A stretch of 51,603 bases of DNA from Staphylococcus canis (GTDB lineage Bacteria; Bacillota; Bacilli; Staphylococcales; Staphylococcaceae), in NCBI RefSeq assembly GCF_016238445.1, contig NZ_JABANU010000018.1, forward strand, positions 1-51,603, written 5' to 3'. Shown here one piece after another: positions 43,315 through 51,603 of this stretch. Every line of letters starts with the position of its first letter. The first letter of the stretch is position 1. The notes beneath the pieces are model-generated. The model ran no database searches. It worked only from the letters and a program-made list of their open reading frames with translations, and was not told where the DNA came from. A program made the translations under genes and the position numbers.

Positions 43315-44157
43315 TTATTGTTTGAACCATGTAAAACTTAAAATTCGTTCGTTTTTATTTATATCTTGATGAACATGTGCTGTAATATGTGGATGATACG
43401 TAAACAACAATTGTTTCAAATCATCGCCTTGTTGATAGCCAATCTCTAAAACAACAGGTGCTCCGTGACGCATAACTTTTGGTAAATCTTGAAATATCTG
43501 CTCATACACTGCATAACCATTATTTTCTGCAAATAATGCGATATGCGGCTCATATTGAATGACACTAGTATCCATCACATCACGTTCATTATCACTAATA
43601 TACGGTGGATTTGAAATCAATCCATCCAGCATAATTCCTGCTTCTATATAAGGCTTTAAACCTTCACCTACTATAAATTGAATAGCTGTATGATGACTTT
43701 TTGCATTGTCTTTTGCAACGTCTATTGCTTTAGTTGATATGTCTGATGCGTAGACTTGAAGTTGTGGCTTTTCCGCTTTAATTGTTACAGCTAACACACC
43801 ACTCCCAGTACCAATATCAGCCACAGTTCCAGAAGTCGGTACCTCCTTTAAAAAATGTGCAACGACTTCTTCTGTTTCTGGTCTAGGAATCAACACGTTT
43901 TCATTCACTTTAAATGACCTACCATAAAAGGCAGCATGTCCTACTATATATTGTACTGGCACGTGGTTCATTAATTGATTGAGGCCAATATTAAGCTTTT
44001 CTTCAATATGGGTAGGAATGGTGGTAGATTCATTGAGAATCAAATCCATTCGACTCCAACCTAATACATCCATTACCAACCATTGTACACTCTGAACATC
44101 GCCTGCTTGTTGAGCTACTTGTGATTTGGCATGTTCTATCCAACTTTTATAATTCAC
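43315..44157 (-). CDS. prmC: Peptide chain release factor N5-glutamine methyltransferase
   Basis: 280 residues. SAM-binding [13 protein letters not shown] and catalytic NPPY in [10 protein letters not shown]. Methylates the Gln of the GGQ motif in RF1, encoded just upstream. GTG start at 44155-44157 overlaps prfA by 11 nt (GGTGAATTATAA), so the pair is coupled. Confidence 0.96.
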   Translation of the reverse strand: MNYKSWIEHAKSQVAQQAGDVQSVQWLVMDVLGWSRMDLILNESTTIPTHIEEKLNIGLNQLMNHVPVQYIVGHAAFYGRSFKVNENVLIPRPETEEVVAHFLKEVPTSGTVADIGTGSGVLAVTIKAEKPQLQVYASDISTKAIDVAKDNAKSHHTAIQFIVGEGLKPYIEAGIMLDGLISNPPYISDNERDVMDTSVIQYEPHIALFAENNGYAVYEQIFQDLPKVMRHGAPVVLEIGYQQGDDLKQLLFTYHPHITAHVHQDINKNERILSFTWFKQ

Positions 44158-45223
44158 CGTTATTGAGTTCTTTCAGTTTTTCTGTTTGTTCGTGCATTGT
44201 CAAAGCGTCAATCACTTCATCTAACTTACCCTCAATAATTTGATCTAACTTTTGCAGTGTTAGACCAATGCGGTGATCAGTTACGCGACTTTGTGGATAG
44301 TTATAAGTACGAATACGTTCAGAACGGTCACCTGACCCAACCGCCGATTTACGTTGCGCAGCATATTTTTGTTGTTCTTCTTGAAGTTTCATATCATATA
44401 AACGTGCTTTTAACACTTTCATTGCTTTTTCACGGTTCTGAATTTGTGATTTTTCAGATGATGTTGCAATCACACCTGTTGGTAAGTGGGTAATACGAAC
44501 AGCAGAGTCAGTTGTATTGACGTGTTGGCCCCCCGCACCACTTGAACGATACGTATCAATTTTTAAATCTTCATTTCGAATTTCAATTTCAACATCTTCA
44601 ACTTCTGGCAAAACTGCTACTGTGGCTGTTGAAGTATGAATTCGCCCTCCTGATTCAGTCTCAGGAACACGTTGTACACGGTGAGCACCATTTTCGAATT
44701 TAAGTTTACTGTATGCGCCATCACCAGAAACTGAAAAACTAATTTCCTTATAACCGCCATGATCACTTTCAGCCACTTCTACAATCTCTGTCTTAAAGTT
44801 GTGTGATTCAGCAAATTTAGAGTACATGCGGAATAAGTCACCTGCAAAAATAGCCGCTTCATCACCACCAGCTGCTGCTCGAATTTCTACGATAACGTCT
44901 TTTTCATCATTCGGATCTTTAGGTATGAGTAAGAATTTAAGTTGTTCTTCAAGTTCAGGAATTTCTGATTTGAGCGCACTTGACTCTTCTTTTAACATGT
45001 CCACTTCATCTTGATCTGATGTTTCTTCTAACATGACATCAATTTCCGCTGCATCTTCTTTCACTTGTTTATAATGGCGATAAACTTCTACTGTTTTTTG
45101 AAGCTCTGCCTGTTCTTTAGAGTATTTTCTAAGTTTATCCGTATCGCTTACAACATCAGGATCACTCAATAATTCATTAAGTTGTTCATATCTTTCTTCT
45201 ACAATATCTAATTGATCAAACAT
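44147..45223 (-). CDS. prfA: Peptide chain release factor 1
   Basis: 358 residues. Recognises UAA and UAG; GGQ in [14 protein letters not shown] overlaps the tdk stop (TAATG). Confidence 0.98.
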   Translation of the reverse strand: MFDQLDIVEERYEQLNELLSDPDVVSDTDKLRKYSKEQAELQKTVEVYRHYKQVKEDAAEIDVMLEETSDQDEVDMLKEESSALKSEIPELEEQLKFLLIPKDPNDEKDVIVEIRAAAGGDEAAIFAGDLFRMYSKFAESHNFKTEIVEVAESDHGGYKEISFSVSGDGAYSKLKFENGAHRVQRVPETESGGRIHTSTATVAVLPEVEDVEIEIRNEDLKIDTYRSSGAGGQHVNTTDSAVRITHLPTGVIATSSEKSQIQNREKAMKVLKARLYDMKLQEEQQKYAAQRKSAVGSGDRSERIRTYNYPQSRVTDHRIGLTLQKLDQIIEGKLDEVIDALTMHEQTEKLKELNNGEL

Positions 45224-45825
45224 TAATCTAAATCCTCCTCTTTTGATTCAGATGGTGCGACAACATGATGTGCACGACACCTTGGTTCATAGCTTTCATT
45301 CGCTCCGACTAAAATAGTAGGGTCATCAAACTTTGCAGGCTTACCATCAATTAAACGTTGTGTTCGACTTGATGACGCCCCACACACTGCACAGACCGCT
45401 TGAAGCTTTGTAATATGTTCACTTACAGCAAGCATTTCGGGAACTGGATGAAATGGTTCACCTCTAAAATCCATATCTAAACCAGCTGTAATGACACGAT
45501 ATCCTTTTTCTGCAAGCTGCTCAGCAATATCAACAATCTCTTTTTCAAAAAATTGAATTTCATCAATTCCAATAATATCTACATCTGTTAAATCATGTTC
45601 TAAAATTTCATGCGCTGACTGTATCGTCACCGCTTCGATGGCATTCCCATTATGAGAAACTACTTTTTCTCTTTGATATCGATCATCTATGATGGGTTTA
45701 AAAACGATCACTTTCTGTTTAGCATAAATCCCTCTACGAAGTCGTCGAATTAATTCTTCTGACTTTCCACTAAACATACTGCCAGTGATACATTCTATCC
45801 AACCAGAATGGTACGCTTCATACAT
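45223..45825 (-). CDS. tdk: Thymidine kinase
   Basis: 200 residues, type II enzyme. P-loop [20 protein letters not shown] Walker B; zinc site CAVCG plus C-terminal CRAHH. Start ATG at 45823-45825 with GGTGG 9 nt upstream. Heads the tdk-prfA-prmC-sua5-ywlE run. Confidence 0.97.
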   Translation of the reverse strand: MYEAYHSGWIECITGSMFSGKSEELIRRLRRGIYAKQKVIVFKPIIDDRYQREKVVSHNGNAIEAVTIQSAHEILEHDLTDVDIIGIDEIQFFEKEIVDIAEQLAEKGYRVITAGLDMDFRGEPFHPVPEMLAVSEHITKLQAVCAVCGASSSRTQRLIDGKPAKFDDPTILVGANESYEPRCRAHHVVAPSESKEEDLD

Positions 45826-45862
45826 AACTTTTTCCACCTTTTTCCTAAAACAAAATCAATTC

Positions 45863-45871
45863 ATTATATCA
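45863..45871 (-). promoter_or_regulatory. tdk operon promoter (extended -10)
   Basis: TGATATAAT: perfect TATAAT (45863-45868) with the TGn extension, 38 nt before the tdk start. No good -35. Confidence 0.65.
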
Positions 45872-45946
45872 TATTTTTTATAACGTTAGCGTACCTAATC
45901 CTAAAAAGCATTGAATTTTATAATTCATACCGTATAAAACATAAAA

Positions 45947-45974
45947 AAGCATTCCCAAATTGATGGGAATGCTT
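45947..45974 (-). terminator. terminator after rpmE2
   Basis: Perfect 11-bp stem AAGCATTCCCA / TGGGAATGCTT, 6-nt loop, then TTTTTTAT on the minus strand. Confidence 0.95.
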
Positions 45975-45983
45975 GAAATATCA

Positions 45984-46238
45984 TTAGTTGTTTGATTTGA
46001 GACCAAACTTTTTGTTGAAACGTTCCACACGTCCGTCTGCTGCTGCGAACTTTTGACGTCCAGTGTAGAATGGATGTGAATCAGAAGAAATATCTAAACG
46101 AATAACTGGATATTCGTTGCCATCTTCCCATTCCATAGTTTCATTTGATTGTTTAGTAGAACCGCTTAAAAATTTGTAGTTTGTAGTTGTATCTAAGAAG
46201 ATTACTTTACGGTATTCTGGATGAATTCCTTGTTTCAT
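45984..46238 (-). CDS. rpmE2: 50S ribosomal protein L31 type B
   Basis: 84 residues. No CxxC zinc pairs, the mark of the zinc-independent B type; ends [11 protein letters not shown]. Starts with AAAGGAG 8 nt upstream. Monocistronic, between rho and tdk. Confidence 0.97.
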   Translation of the reverse strand: MKQGIHPEYRKVIFLDTTTNYKFLSGSTKQSNETMEWEDGNEYPVIRLDISSDSHPFYTGRQKFAAADGRVERFNKKFGLKSNN

Positions 46239-46308
46239 TATTTTCAGCTCCTTTGCCCTGAACCATCTGGAACAGAGTTATTTGTGAGTTTTTACCCAAT
46301 ACTTAAAC

Positions 46309-46337
46309 ATTATATATGTTGATACTTTAAAAAGCAA
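46309..46337 (-). promoter_or_regulatory. rpmE2 promoter
   Basis: -35 TTGCTT (46332-46337), 17-bp spacer, -10 TATAAT (46309-46314). The -35 lies in the loop and 3' arm of the small hairpin after rho. Confidence 0.75.
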
Positions 46338-46346
46338 CCCTGCTTT
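46331..46346 (-). terminator. short hairpin after rho
   Basis: AAAGCA / TGCTTT stem (6 bp, 4-nt loop) followed by TTAAAG on the minus strand, 15 nt after the rho stop. A weak terminator that overlaps the rpmE2 -35. Confidence 0.5.
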
Positions 46347-46360
46347 TAGAATTATCCTAA

Positions 46361-47677
46361 TTAAATGATAGGCTTGCCAGATTTCGTACTATCCGCCGCA
46401 CGTTTTTGAAGTTCAGCAAAAAAGTCTGCATTCGACTTTGTTCTTTTAATTGCACGAATAAATCGTTCAGCAAAGTCAGGAGAGTTTGAAAACATATTAC
46501 GTAATTGCCATAAGCTATCTAATTCTTGTTTTGAAATTAACATTTCTTCTTTACGTGTTGAACTACGATTAATATCAATAGCTGGGAAAATACGTCGTTC
46601 AGATAAACGACGATCTAAATGAAGCTCCATATTTCCTGTACCTTTAAACTCTTCATAGATCATGTCATCCATACGTGATCCTGTATCTACAAGTGCTGTC
46701 GCTAAAATTGTGAGACTTCCCCCTGCTTCAATATTACGAGCCGCACCAAAGAAACGCTTAGGTCCATGTAGTGACGCTGGATCTAAACCTCCTGATAACG
46801 TACGACCACTTGGTGGAATGACTAAATTATAAGCTCTTGCTAATCGTGTAATCGAATCCATTAAAATAATAACATCTTCACCGATTTCAACAAGACGTTT
46901 TGCACGTTCGAGTAGTAATTCTGATACCTTAACGTGATGTTTTGGATGCTCATCAAATGTTGAATGTACAATTTCCGCTTCTTCAACGGAACGCTCTAAA
47001 TCAGTAACTTCTTCTGGCCTTTCGCCAACTAGTAAGATGAACAGCTTAGCATTGGGTTTGTTTTTAACAATTGCGTTTGCGATTTCTTTAAGTAAAGTGG
47101 TCTTTCCGGCTTTAGGTGGTGCTACGATTAATCCACGTTGGCCTAGACCAATTGGGGTAATTAAATCCATTACACGCGTCGAATAATGATGAGGTTCTGT
47201 TTCAAGTTTTATGCGCTCGTCTGGATATAGTGGTGTTAACGCCTGAAAGTGTGGGCGTTTTTTAACTTCTTCTGCATTATGGTCATTCACAAAATCAACT
47301 TGTAATAAACCATAATATTTCTCATTCTCTTTCGGTTTCCTTACTTTCCCAGTTACCTTATCGCCTAATTTGATTTCGAAGCGACGAATTTGGCTTGCTG
47401 AAATATAAATATCTTTTTCACCTTTTGAAAAGTTAACCGTTCGTAAAAAACCGTAACCGTCTTGTTGGATATCATCTAGAATGCCTTCCATATAATAATT
47501 GCCATCTTTTTCCATTTGCGCTTCCATAATGGCAAGTACAAGTTCTTTTTTGTTCAATTTACTATAATTGACAACTTTTAAATCTTTAGCTTTTTGAGTT
47601 AACGCTTTTGTTGTATAGTTTTTGTACAATTCATGGAAAGACTCATATTGAGGAGAAGTTCTTTCTCGTGTAGCCAT
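46361..47677 (-). CDS. rho: Transcription termination factor Rho
   Basis: 438 residues. N-terminal RHO and cold-shock RNA-binding domains ([19 protein letters not shown]), Walker A PPKAGKT, Walker B IILMDS, Q-loop and R-loop regions ([18 protein letters not shown]). Nearly identical to S. aureus Rho. Controls pervasive antisense transcription in staphylococci. Confidence 0.98.
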   Translation of the reverse strand: MATRERTSPQYESFHELYKNYTTKALTQKAKDLKVVNYSKLNKKELVLAIMEAQMEKDGNYYMEGILDDIQQDGYGFLRTVNFSKGEKDIYISASQIRRFEIKLGDKVTGKVRKPKENEKYYGLLQVDFVNDHNAEEVKKRPHFQALTPLYPDERIKLETEPHHYSTRVMDLITPIGLGQRGLIVAPPKAGKTTLLKEIANAIVKNKPNAKLFILLVGERPEEVTDLERSVEEAEIVHSTFDEHPKHHVKVSELLLERAKRLVEIGEDVIILMDSITRLARAYNLVIPPSGRTLSGGLDPASLHGPKRFFGAARNIEAGGSLTILATALVDTGSRMDDMIYEEFKGTGNMELHLDRRLSERRIFPAIDINRSSTRKEEMLISKQELDSLWQLRNMFSNSPDFAERFIRAIKRTKSNADFFAELQKRAADSTKSGKPII

Positions 47678-47742
47678 TGTTAAACACTCTTTTCGTATTA
47701 TTTTCTACATCATAAAGCTCTTAGCTATACGATAATAAGAAT

Positions 47743-47771
47743 ACTATAGCAAAATTTACTGTTATTGACAA
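47743..47771 (-). promoter_or_regulatory. rho promoter
   Basis: -35 TTGTCA (47766-47771), 17-bp spacer, -10 TATAGT (47743-47748), 66 nt before the start. Confidence 0.75.
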
Positions 47772-47892
47772 AGTGTGAACAGTAATTTTCATATTAAATC
47801 TCAATCATTAACCAGTTACTTTTGTATTACAATATATTAAAAATGAATTTCGATTGTAAATTTGATGTAGATGATGACATTTAACTGAAGAA

Positions 47893-47925
47893 AAGAGTGA
47901 GACCTTGTAATATCGTCTCACTCTT
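47893..47925 (-). terminator. terminator after the aldehyde dehydrogenase gene
   Basis: Perfect 11-bp stem AAGAGTGAGAC / GTCTCACTCTT, 11-nt loop, then TTCTTC on the minus strand. Confidence 0.88.
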
Positions 47926-47937
47926 AAAGGTTTCATT

Positions 47938-49365
47938 TTATTTAAAATAACCTGCAATTGATTTGACTTCTAAAAACTCTTCAATTCCATAGTCGCCCCA
48001 TTCTCTACCCAATCCAGATTGTTTATAACCTCCGAATGGTAGATTAGGCGTTCTACCTGCTTCATTAATTTCAATAGTACCTGCCTCGATTGAACGTGCG
48101 ACTTTTGCTAATTTGTCACGATCTTTACCGAATACATAACCTGCAAGACCGTATTTTGTTTCATTTGCAATTTCAATTGCTTCATCTAAATCTTTATACG
48201 TAATAACAGACATTACAGGTCCGAAGATTTCTTCTTGGGCGATTGTCATTTTGTTATCCACGTTTGTAAATACTGTTGGTTTAGCAAAGTAACCTTTTTC
48301 AAGGCCTTCAGGTTTGCCTAAACCACCATAATATAATTCAGCACCTTCATCGATACCTTTTTGAATATAATCTTGAACTTGATTATATTGTTTTTCGCTT
48401 ACAATAGGACCCATTTCAGTATCTTTCTTCTGAGGATCTCCTACTTTAACATCTTGTAAGACATGTTTTACTTCATCTAAAAATGCGTCTTTCATTGATT
48501 CAGGAATAATTGTACGTGTTCCTGCTGAGCAAACTTGTCCAGTATTATTAACAACTTTACCCACAGCTGCTTTCGCTGCTTCTTTTACATCCGCATCATC
48601 TAAAATAATATATGGTGATTTTCCACCTAATTCAAGAGATACTTTTTTGAAATCTTTACTTGCTTTTTCCATAATTTTTGAACCAGTACCACCAGATCCC
48701 GTAAATGATACCATGCGTACATCTGGATGCGCTGTAAGTGGATTACCTACACCTTCTCCATCACCATTTACCAGGTTAAATGCACCTTTAGGCACACCTG
48801 CTTTATCGAAGATTTCAGCTAAGATAATCGCAGCGTACGGTGTCATTTCAGAAGGTTTTAAAACAACCGGGCTACCCGCCGCAAATGCCGCAGCTAATTT
48901 TAATGATGTTTGGTTCGTTGGGAAGTTCCAAGGTGTGATTAAACCTGCAACACCAATTGCTTCTTTCACAATTAAATTATCGCCACGACGTTCTTCAAAT
49001 TGAAAATCATTTAATGCTTCATAAGCCGCTTGAAAATGATTCAATCCCATTTGATAATGAACATCTTCAGATTTTTGTACAGGTGCTCCAAGTTCTAAAG
49101 TCATGACTTCAATCAAATCTTCTTTACGATTTTTATATTCTTCAACGATACGTCCTAAAAGGGCTTGACGTTCTTTAACTGGCGTATGGCGAAATTCTAA
49201 ATAAACATCTTTGGCTGCTTTTACAGCTTTATCTACATCTGCTTCGTTACCTTTTGCAATACGACCAATCACTTCTTCTGTTGCCGGATTAATAACGTCT
49301 AATGTTTCTCCACTAGCACTATCAACCCATTCGCCATTAATATATTGTTTGATCTGATCTCTCAT
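47938..49365 (-). CDS. NAD(P)-dependent aldehyde dehydrogenase
   Basis: 475 residues, ALDH superfamily. Catalytic Cys in [11 protein letters not shown], general base Glu in LELGGKSP, cofactor motif FTGSGGTG, and [14 protein letters not shown]. Substrate not identifiable by eye; S. aureus has the same gene beside rho. Own promoter and terminator. ATG preceded by ACGAGGAG. Confidence 0.93.
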   Translation of the reverse strand: MRDQIKQYINGEWVDSASGETLDVINPATEEVIGRIAKGNEADVDKAVKAAKDVYLEFRHTPVKERQALLGRIVEEYKNRKEDLIEVMTLELGAPVQKSEDVHYQMGLNHFQAAYEALNDFQFEERRGDNLIVKEAIGVAGLITPWNFPTNQTSLKLAAAFAAGSPVVLKPSEMTPYAAIILAEIFDKAGVPKGAFNLVNGDGEGVGNPLTAHPDVRMVSFTGSGGTGSKIMEKASKDFKKVSLELGGKSPYIILDDADVKEAAKAAVGKVVNNTGQVCSAGTRTIIPESMKDAFLDEVKHVLQDVKVGDPQKKDTEMGPIVSEKQYNQVQDYIQKGIDEGAELYYGGLGKPEGLEKGYFAKPTVFTNVDNKMTIAQEEIFGPVMSVITYKDLDEAIEIANETKYGLAGYVFGKDRDKLAKVARSIEAGTIEINEAGRTPNLPFGGYKQSGLGREWGDYGIEEFLEVKSIAGYFK

Positions 49366-49420
49366 GAACTAACACTCCTCGTATAATAATCTCTATACTC
49401 TTAATAACCGCTAGGAAAAT

Positions 49421-49449
49421 AGAATAAACCTTATAGCCAATAAACTCAA
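49421..49449 (-). promoter_or_regulatory. aldehyde dehydrogenase promoter
   Basis: -35 TTGAGT (49444-49449), 17-bp spacer, -10 TATTCT (49421-49426), about 55 nt before the start. Confidence 0.6.
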
Positions 49450-49525
49450 TTCATTGAACTTATATATTTTAATAATTTTAAAACAGTTTAACTCATACCA
49501 AATTAAAAAGTCATCTAAAAACAAA

Positions 49526-49566
49526 AACAAACCTTCAACATGACTGACATGTTAAGAAGGTTTGTT
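49526..49566 (-). terminator. terminator after hxlR
   Basis: Stem AACAAACCTTC / GAAGGTTTGTT with inner AACATG / CATGTT, followed by TTTTGTTTTT on the minus strand. Confidence 0.93.
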
Positions 49567-49600
49567 CATTTGTTATCTTATGAAATCAGTTTATCTCAAT

Positions 49601-49936
49601 TTAGCTTGATTTTGGTGTTTCACTTAGTTCAACGTGTTCATGTGCCCAATCTTCAAGTGGCTTTAAAGCAAGTGCTAAATCTTTACCTTTATTTGTTAAA
49701 TGATAACATACTGAAGGTGGATTTTGAGAAATCACTTCTTTTGTTAATAATCCTGCTTCAGCAAGTTCTGCCACTTTAAGTGAAAGCGCACGGTTTGTAA
49801 TCGGTTTTAAATCTCTTTTCATTTCAGAAAAATGTGCTTTATGTTCTGGACAAGTGGATAGGTAATGCATAATTAACCCATTCCAACTTCGCCCTAAGAT
49901 TTTAAAAGTTTCTTCTAAATATGGGCATACTTCCAT
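49601..49936 (-). CDS. HxlR-type (DUF24) winged-helix regulator
   Basis: 111 residues. Winged helix-turn-helix with the HxlR signature (CPYLEETFKILGRSWN; ITNRALSLKVAELAEAGL; YHLTNKGKDL). The conserved N-terminal Cys4 (VCPY) is the redox-sensing cysteine of YodB/HypR/QsrR-type members, which respond to quinones, aldehydes or oxidants; two further cysteines are present. ATG at 49934-49936 with GAGGTGATAACT upstream. It follows murA2 by 47 nt. The adjacent aldehyde dehydrogenase is a plausible target. Confidence 0.9.
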   Translation of the reverse strand: MEVCPYLEETFKILGRSWNGLIMHYLSTCPEHKAHFSEMKRDLKPITNRALSLKVAELAEAGLLTKEVISQNPPSVCYHLTNKGKDLALALKPLEDWAHEHVELSETPKSS

Positions 49937-49937
49937 A

Positions 49938-49972
49938 GTTATCACCTCTCAATTATGATTTAATGTGATAAC
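49938..49972 (-). promoter_or_regulatory. inverted repeat over the hxlR ribosome-binding site
   Basis: Perfect 8-bp arms GTTATCAC (49938-49945) and GTGATAAC (49965-49972), 19 bp between. The near arm contains the Shine-Dalgarno sequence. Possible autoregulatory operator, or a hairpin hiding the ribosome-binding site. Confidence 0.55.
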
Positions 49973-49983
49973 AATTGATTTGA

Positions 49984-51249
49984 TTAGACTTCTACTTTCT
50001 CAGTCCAGATGTCTGCGCCTAATCGTTTTAATGTTTGGACAATATCTGTATACCCTCTATAGATATGTCTCACATTAAATATTGTTGTCACATCTTTTGC
50101 AATTAACCCAGCTACAATTAAACAAGCTCCCGCTCTTAAATCACTTGCATAAACATCTGCACCCTGTAATTTTGAAGGCTTAATCGTTGCTGTTCCCCTA
50201 TCTGAATCAATTGCACCATTCATGTTTTGTAACTCCTTAACATGTCTAAATCGTTCTGGATAAATTGTATCAGTTACAAAACTTGGTCCATCTGCTAAAA
50301 ACAATAATGGCGTGACAGGTTGCTGTAAATCTGTCGCAAATCCTGGATACACTAATGTTTTAATGTCTACACTATGATAATTATCACGCGCACTTACAAT
50401 CATGAAGTCATCGCCAAGCTCTATATCAACACCCAGTTCTTTTAATTTTACCGTTAGCGGTTCAACATGTTTTGGAATGATGTTGTGTATCTTTATACGT
50501 TCACCACTTGCTGCAGCAATACACATGTATGTGCCCGCTTCGATACGATCTGGAATAATTGTATGTGTTGTTCCGTGTAAGCTTTCTACACCATTAATTT
50601 TTATAGTACTCGTACCGGCACCCGTAATTTTAGCACCCATACTATTTAAAAAGTTTGCAACATCAACAACTTCAGGTTCTTTAGCTGCATTTTCAATTAC
50701 AGTTTGACCTTTAGCTAAACTTGCCGCCAACATAATATTAATCGTAGCTCCAACACTGACGATATCTAAGTAAATGTTTGCGCCCTTTAATTGTTTAGCT
50801 TCAAGTTTCATTGTACGGCCATCAGATTCATCTACTTCTGCACCTAAAGCTTTAAATCCTTTAATATGTTGATCGATAGGTCTAGGTCCGAGTGGGCAAC
50901 CTCCTGGTAGTCCAATCACACACTTTTTAAAGCGACCAAGTAATGCCCCCATCATATAATAAGATGCACGTAAAGACTCAACCTTATGATTCGGTAATAC
51001 CGCATTTTTAATTTGAGATGGGTCTACTGTAAGGTGTGTATCTTCTAATTGCGTTGAAATATTTAAATCTTCAAGTAAACTCACTAGCGTTTCCACATCG
51101 GATATTTTAGGTAATCCTTCTAATTTAACAGTATCCGTTGCCATTAATGAAGCCGGAATAATTGCCACTGAGCTATTTTTAGCACCGCTTATTTCAACCT
51201 CGCCTTTTAAAGTGCGGCCGCCTTTTATTTTGATCACTTCTTGCATCAT
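49984..51249 (-). CDS. murA2: UDP-N-acetylglucosamine 1-carboxyvinyltransferase, second paralogue (MurZ-type)
   Basis: 421 residues. Same fold and chemistry as murA; active-site Cys in [10 protein letters not shown]. Matches S. aureus MurZ/MurA2 ([21 protein letters not shown]). First of two adjacent ATGs (51247-51249) with AAGGAG 9 nt upstream; the second would give a protein one residue shorter. The longer reading to 51270 crosses that site. Confidence 0.96.
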   Translation of the reverse strand: MMQEVIKIKGGRTLKGEVEISGAKNSSVAIIPASLMATDTVKLEGLPKISDVETLVSLLEDLNISTQLEDTHLTVDPSQIKNAVLPNHKVESLRASYYMMGALLGRFKKCVIGLPGGCPLGPRPIDQHIKGFKALGAEVDESDGRTMKLEAKQLKGANIYLDIVSVGATINIMLAASLAKGQTVIENAAKEPEVVDVANFLNSMGAKITGAGTSTIKINGVESLHGTTHTIIPDRIEAGTYMCIAAASGERIKIHNIIPKHVEPLTVKLKELGVDIELGDDFMIVSARDNYHSVDIKTLVYPGFATDLQQPVTPLLFLADGPSFVTDTIYPERFRHVKELQNMNGAIDSDRGTATIKPSKLQGADVYASDLRAGACLIVAGLIAKDVTTIFNVRHIYRGYTDIVQTLKRLGADIWTEKVEV

Positions 51250-51303
51250 GTGCTTGAACTCCTTTTCCACTTGAGTATCTCATTAAAGTACTATATTAAA
51301 GGC

Positions 51304-51332
51304 ATTATAAAGTAAAAATTGGAAAATTGCAA
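51304..51332 (-). promoter_or_regulatory. murA2 promoter
   Basis: -35 TTGCAA (51327-51332), 17-bp spacer, -10 TATAAT (51304-51309), 55 nt before the start. Confidence 0.75.
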
Positions 51333-51446
51333 AGCTACAGTCTTAAACTACTGTACATATAAAGAGGAATATAAATAAATATTGAAGTACGATCAACGTA
51401 AAATAAAATGGTTTAATCAGTTTAATCAAAATAAATGAAAAACAGA

Positions 51447-51470
51447 GGCTCTTTGTCAACGTCGGTTGGT
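51447..51470 (-). repeat. putative terminal inverted repeat of the IS
   Basis: GGCTCTTTGTCAACGTCGGT and a few bases, the outermost 24 bp of the element; the first bases agree with ISL3-family ends as I remember them. Exact boundary uncertain by a few bases. Confidence 0.6.
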
Positions 51471-51476
51471 GAAGAT

Positions 51477-51518
51477 AAAACGTACTAAGTTGCTATTTTT
51501 AGTGACTTGGTACGTTTT
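51477..51518 (-). terminator. terminator at the transposase end
   Basis: 14-bp stem AAAACGTACTAAGT / ACTTGGTACGTTTT (one mismatch pair), T-rich on both outer sides, so probably bidirectional. The transposase stop codon is inside the hairpin. Confidence 0.85.
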
Positions 51519-51603
51519 TTATGTTCACTTACAAACATCCTAGAAATAACTAATATTCTATTTCTGAAATTATAAAAGTTTCTATAACCGTAAGACACAC
51601 GCT
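51485..51603 (-). CDS. ISL3-family transposase, C-terminal 39 residues (partial)
   Basis: Minus-strand frame ending TAG at 51485-51487. It reads RVSYGYRNFYNFRNRIL, then a basic tail ending LKIATstop. GYRNFYNFRNRI is the characteristic C-terminal motif of ISL3/Tnp_ISL3 transposases. Start lies beyond the window. Confidence 0.8.
   Translation of the reverse strand, partial: RVSYGYRNFYNFRNRILVISRMFVSEHKKRTKSLKIAT

Larger units (their letters stand above)
51447..51603 (-). mobile_element. ISL3-family insertion sequence, right-hand part cut by window
   Basis: The likely terminal inverted repeat starts GGCTCTTTGTCAACG at 51447, a form typical of ISL3-type elements, followed by a terminator hairpin and the 3' end of a transposase gene. 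The element enters from beyond the window end and stops ~115 bp upstream of the murA2 promoter. The target duplication and the other end are not visible. Confidence 0.75.

Overview
This window is core chromosome of a low-GC Gram-positive coccus and almost certainly a Staphylococcus. The evidence is a complete rsbU-rsbV-rsbW-sigB locus preceded by mazEF, alr and acpS; two MurA-type genes; a Sua5-YwlE-YwlG-glyA-upp-mnaA-atp neighbourhood; and proteins that look very close to the S. aureus ones as I remember them. Several details (csoR-csoZ next to copZ-copA, a CopA with one metal-binding domain, only a short AT-rich spacer between the thiamine genes and ywpF) suggest a species other than S. aureus. 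I cannot name it from sequence alone. Nearly all genes lie on the minus strand; rodA, cls, an HD-domain gene and ywpF are the plus-strand exceptions. I see no prophage, CRISPR array, plasmid origin or defence island.

Region by region. 1-823: the 5' end of a 16S rRNA gene, preceded by tRNA-Gly(TCC) and tRNA-Leu(GAG), with three tandem sigma-A promoters. 824-3410: tex and sprT. 3536-7063: the SigB partner-switching operon and mazEF. 7145-11158: alr, acpS and three PH-domain membrane proteins (ydbT/ydbS type). 11341-15561: cshA, murF, ddl. 15714-16907: divergent rodA. 17126-20374: a small 46-residue protein gene and the copper operon csoR-csoZ-copZ-copA with two CsoR-type operators. 20512-22657: cls and an HD hydrolase. 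22754-26795: yidC and a TPP-riboswitch-controlled tenA-thiD-thiM-thiE operon. 26796-27637: a gene-poor AT-rich spacer. 27638-30503: ywpF, fabZ, an EpuA-like protein, murA, ywzB. 30737-37748: the whole F1Fo ATP synthase operon (transcribed atpI-B-E-F-H-A-G-D-C). 37911-41505: mnaA, upp, glyA, ywlG. 41768-45825: ywlE, sua5, prmC, prfA, tdk. 45984-51249: rpmE2, rho, aldehyde dehydrogenase, an HxlR-type regulator, murA2. 51447-51603: the end of an ISL3-like insertion sequence running out of the window.

Functionally the window holds envelope synthesis (alr, ddl, murF, murA, murA2, rodA, mnaA, cls, yidC, fabZ, acpS), energy (atp), stress response (sigB, mazEF), copper export, thiamine salvage and translation or nucleotide housekeeping. 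Translational coupling is common: ATGA or TAATG overlaps link tex-sprT, tenA-thiD, atpF-atpH, sua5-ywlE, prfA-prmC and tdk-prfA. The least explained parts are regulatory or very small: the csoR/copA operators, the arms bracketing the thiamine terminator, the inverted repeat around the atp promoter, the spacer at 26.8-27.6 kb, and the inverted repeat over the hxlR ribosome-binding site. I found no clear new multi-gene system.
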